64,000 nucleotides of DNA from an uncultured Collinsella sp. (GTDB taxonomy: Bacteria > Actinomycetota > Coriobacteriia > Coriobacteriales > Coriobacteriaceae). The notes beneath the pieces were generated by a model. That model ran no database searches. It saw only the letters and a program-made list of their open reading frames with translations, and was not told where the DNA came from. This document shows positions 61,109 to 64,000 of the stretch, one piece after another (positions within the stretch are counted from its first letter, which is position 1; each line of letters begins with the position of its first letter). The DNA lies in assembly GCA_900540845.1 (NCBI GenBank), contig UQHS01000008.1:1-64000 (forward strand), read 5' to 3'. Both the position numbers and the translations under genes were made by a program.

Positions 61109-64000
61109 AAGTAGGCCACACCGCTCTCGAACAGCGGCATGAACTTCTGCCCGGGGACGTTCTTGTAGAGGCCGTCGCCGCGGCGCTCCACGTGGCCCAT
61201 CTTGCCGAACACGCGGCCATCGGGGCTGGTGATGCCCTCGATGCACGCGACGGAGCCGTTGGGGTTCACGTCGAGGTCCATGGACGGCATGCCGGCCACG
61301 TCGACGTACTGCGTGGCGATCTGGCCGCCGGCGCGGAGCTGCCCCAGCACCTCGTCGTTCGCGACGAAGCGGCCTTCGCCGTGGGAGATGGCCACGGTGT
61401 AGAGCTCATCCGGGTTGCACTGGGTGAGCCACGGCGACAGGTCACTGCAGATGCGGGTGCGGACCAAGCGGCTCTGGTGACGTCCGATCTCGTTGAAGGT
61501 GAGCGTGGGTGCGTCCGCGGTGGCGTCGACGATGTCGCCGTAGGGCACGAGGCCGAGCTTGACGAGCGCCTGGAAACCGTTGCAGATGCCGAGCATCAGA
61601 CCGTCGCGGGCCTGCAGCAGGTCGCGCACGGCCTCGGTGACCTCGGGCGCGCGGAAGAACGCGGTGATGAACTTGGCGGAGCCGTCGGGCTCGTCGCCGC
61701 CGGAGAAGCCGCCGGGGATCATGACGATCTGGGACTCGCGGATGCGGCGGGCGAGCTCACGGGTGGACTCGGCGACGTTCTCGGGCGTGAGGTTGTTGAT
61801 TACGAAGACGTCGGCCTCGGCGCCGGCGGCGGTAAAGGCGCGAGCGGAGTCGAACTCGCAGTTGTTGCCCGGGAAGACCGGGATGATCACGCGGGGTTTG
61901 GCGATCTTGAGGCCGCCGTAGGTCGCACGGATGCGGCCCTCCTCCTCGCAGCGGTAACGCTCCTCGGGCACGAGCTCCTCGGGGGCGTCGACGTCGTCGG
62001 CGGCGCTGCGGTAGGGGAACACCCCCTCGAGCGCGCTCGCCCAAGCCTCCTGCAGCTCAGCGAGATCGAGCGTCTCGTCATAGGCAGTGAGCTCGTATGC
62101 CTCGGTGGTGGAGCCGAGCTCGACGACGGTCACGCCGTCGACGTTGGGCAGCTCGGCGCCCTCGGCGAGCTCCACAATGAAGCAGCCGTAGGAGTGGTCG
62201 AACAGGTCGCGCGTGTCTGCCTCGTAGTAGGCCTCGGACACCGTGAAGCCCATGCGGTTGCCGATGCACGCCTTGAACAGGACCTCGGCCAGGCCGCCGA
62301 AGCCGGCGGTGGAGACGGAGAGCGCGGAGCCCTCGCGCACGAGGCCCTCGACGGCGCCAAACGCGGCGAGCAGCGAGTTGGTCTCGGGCAGCAGGTCGTC
62401 GACCTGGTAGGTGGGCTGGATCAGCGCGACGCGATGGCCCGCGCCCTTGAACTCGGGGGACACCACATGGGCGAGCTTGTCCACAGCCACGGCGAAGGAG
62501 ACGAGCGTCGGCGGGACGTCGAGGTCCTCGAAGGAGCCGCTCATGGAGTCCTTGCCGCCGATGGCGCCAACGCCGAGCTCGACCTGGGCCATGAGAGCGC
62601 CCAGCACAGCGGCCATGGGCTTGCCCCAGCGTTCGGGCACGTCGCGCAGGCGCTCGAAGTACTCCTGGAAGGAGAGATAGGTGCGCGTGTGGTCAAAGCC
62701 GGTGGCCACGAGGCGCGAGACGCTCTCCACCACGGAGAGGTACGCGCCGCGGTACTGGTCGGCTTCCATGATGTAGGGGTTAAAGCCCCAGGCCATGCCG
62801 GAGACCGTGGTGGTCTCGCCGTCGACCGGGAACTTGGCGACCATGGCCTGGCTCGGGGTGAGCTGACGCTCGCCGCCGAAGGGCATGAGCACGGTCGCGG
62901 CGCCGATGGTGGAGTCGAAGCGCTCGGAGAGGCCCTTGTTGGAGCACACGTTGAGGTCGCTGACGAGCTCGGTCATGGCATCGCGGAAGGAGTCGCAGGT
63001 CTCGGCGCCTGGCACCATGGGAACGGTGCTCTCGTAGATGCCCTCGAGCGTGCCGAACTCCTCGAGCGCGGCCTCGGCCAGCTCGCTCTCGGGGTTGATG
63101 GGGGCGATGCCCTGCGCCACGACGTGGACGTCCTGGAACTTGGGTGCGCCGTTGGAGTTGAGGAAGTCGCGGGAGAGGTCGACGATGGCGTCACCCTGCC
63201 ACGCCATGCGGACGCGGGGCTCGTGCGTGACCTCGGCGATCACGGTTGCCTCGAGGTTCTCCTCGGCGGCGTAACCCATGAACTCCTCGACGTCGCCCTC
63301 GGCCACAGCCACGGCCATGCGCTCCTGGGACTCGGAGATGGCGAGCTCGGTGCCGTCGAGGCCGTCGTACTTCTTCGTGACCATGTCGAGGTCGATGTAG
63401 AGGCCGTCGGCCAGCTCGCCCACGGCGACGGAGACGCCTCCCGCGCCGAAGTCGTTGCAGCGCTTGATGAGGCGGCAGGCGTCGCCACGGCGGAAGAGGC
63501 GCTGCAGCTTGCGCTCCATGGGGGCGTTGCCCTTCTGGACCTCGGCGCCGTCCTTCTCGATGGACTCGACGTTGTGGGCCTTGGAGGAGCCGGTGGCGCC
63601 GCCGATGCCGTCACGGCCGGTGCGGCCGCCGAGCAGGATGATCTTGTCGCCGGGCTGCGGCTCCTCGCGGCGGACGTGGCTCGCGGGCGTGGCGCCCACC
63701 ACGGCGCCGACCTCCATGCGCTTGGCCATGTACCCGGGGTGATAGAGCTCGGAGACCTGGCCGGTGGCGAGGCCGATCTGGTTGCCGTAGGAGGAGTAGC
63801 CGGCGGCGGCGGTGGTGACGAGCTTGCGCTGCGGGAGCTTGCCGGCGATGGTCTCGTTCACGGGGACGGTCGGGTCGGCCGCGCCGGTGACGCGCATGGC
63901 CTGGTAGACGTAGCTGCGGCCGGAGAGCGGGTCGCGGATGGCGCCGCCCACGCAGGTGGCTGCGCCGCCGAAGGGCTCGATCTCGGTGGGGTGGTTGTGG
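61102..64000 (-). CDS. purL: Phosphoribosylformylglycinamidine synthase, 5' end outside window
   Basis: At least 966 residues are visible. The start lies beyond position 64000; the first visible residues include HNHPTEIEPFGGAATCVGG. It is the single-chain form: synthetase domain with GGRTGRDGIGGATGSS, GAIGGKDSMSGSFEDL, and a C-terminal class I glutamine amidotransferase with PVFPGNNCEFDSA, nucleophile LGICNGFQALVKLG, and ISHGEGRF. It makes FGAM from FGAR, glutamine and ATP in purine synthesis. It ends AYFG and has its own terminator. Confidence 0.95.
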   Translation of the reverse strand, partial: HNHPTEIEPFGGAATCVGGAIRDPLSGRSYVYQAMRVTGAADPTVPVNETIAGKLPQRKLVTTAAAGYSSYGNQIGLATGQVSELYHPGYMAKRMEVGAVVGATPASHVRREEPQPGDKIILLGGRTGRDGIGGATGSSKAHNVESIEKDGAEVQKGNAPMERKLQRLFRRGDACRLIKRCNDFGAGGVSVAVGELADGLYIDLDMVTKKYDGLDGTELAISESQERMAVAVAEGDVEEFMGYAAEENLEATVIAEVTHEPRVRMAWQGDAIVDLSRDFLNSNGAPKFQDVHVVAQGIAPINPESELAEAALEEFGTLEGIYESTVPMVPGAETCDSFRDAMTELVSDLNVCSNKGLSERFDSTIGAATVLMPFGGERQLTPSQAMVAKFPVDGETTTVSGMAWGFNPYIMEADQYRGAYLSVVESVSRLVATGFDHTRTYLSFQEYFERLRDVPERWGKPMAAVLGALMAQVELGVGAIGGKDSMSGSFEDLDVPPTLVSFAVAVDKLAHVVSPEFKGAGHRVALIQPTYQVDDLLPETNSLLAAFGAVEGLVREGSALSVSTAGFGGLAEVLFKACIGNRMGFTVSEAYYEADTRDLFDHSYGCFIVELAEGAELPNVDGVTVVELGSTTEAYELTAYDETLDLAELQEAWASALEGVFPYRSAADDVDAPEELVPEERYRCEEEGRIRATYGGLKIAKPRVIIPVFPGNNCEFDSARAFTAAGAEADVFVINNLTPENVAESTRELARRIRESQIVMIPGGFSGGDEPDGSAKFITAFFRAPEVTEAVRDLLQARDGLMLGICNGFQALVKLGLVPYGDIVDATADAPTLTFNEIGRHQSRLVRTRICSDLSPWLTQCNPDELYTVAISHGEGRFVANDEVLGQLRAGGQIATQYVDVAGMPSMDLDVNPNGSVACIEGITSPDGRVFGKMGHVERRGDGLYKNVPGQKFMPLFESGVAYFG

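Overview
The window is high-GC, densely coded bacterial chromosome with mostly short intergenic gaps. The gene content (rpoB-rpoC followed by rpsL-rpsG-fusA-rpsJ, a rubredoxin-first rubrerythrin, a bacterial Elp3, an XRE-fused aminotransferase) suggests an anaerobic actinobacterium of class Coriobacteriia, probably Collinsella or a close relative. That placement is inference from gene content and codon use; no 16S rRNA gene is present. I saw no rRNA, tRNA, CRISPR array, insertion-sequence transposase or integrase.

Layout. 1-5.6 kb: patatin-like lipase flanked by a 20-bp dispersed repeat, an RGG-tailed winged-helix protein, an HTH-aminotransferase fusion, rlmH, reverse rubrerythrin. 5.7-16.6 kb: accessory region with a 208-bp inverted-repeat element, an AbiEi/nuclease-like protein, an isochorismatase-family hydrolase, a lower-GC PLD-helicase-DUF3427 protein facing a NUDIX gene, a stand-alone HIRAN protein, DUF2130 protein, a YgbA-like protein, a duplicated DUF2130 tail, an internally deleted permease and modD. 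16.7-25.1 kb: guaA ATP-PPase half, an ABC-F ATPase with an attenuator-like leader, an ArsC-ArsR fusion opposite a DUF5714 protein, a NifX-like protein, membrane proteins and an XRE-kinase pair. 25.2-33.3 kb: DUF3516 helicase, a second 209-bp element, and a tRNA-modification cluster (trmB, Trm9-like methyltransferase, elp3) followed by a spermidine-synthase-like gene. 33.4-39.3 kb: three-gene operon of TerB-domain protein, BrxD-like ATPase and Lhr-like helicase, matching the Shango anti-phage architecture, with a LexA-type box at its promoter. 39.5-43.3 kb: small membrane protein, aconitase-family hydratase, galU. 43.5-55.5 kb: rpoB, rpoC, rpsL, rpsG, fusA, rpsJ. 55.6-64 kb: CDF transporter, glutaredoxin, NimA-like flavoprotein, GNAT, methyltransferase, a second AbiEi/nuclease-like protein, and purL running off the right edge.

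The most notable observations are: lineage-specific remodelling of core machinery (an alpha-CTD-like domain at the RpoC C-terminus, an 8-residue longer fork-loop-2 segment in RpoB, natural Arg88 in ribosomal protein S12); a possible bacterial Elp3/Trm9 wobble-uridine pathway; a Shango-like operon under a candidate SOS box; a pair of about 208-bp elements whose ends match within each copy but differ between copies; and a three-codon upstream ORF plus hairpin before the ABC-F gene.
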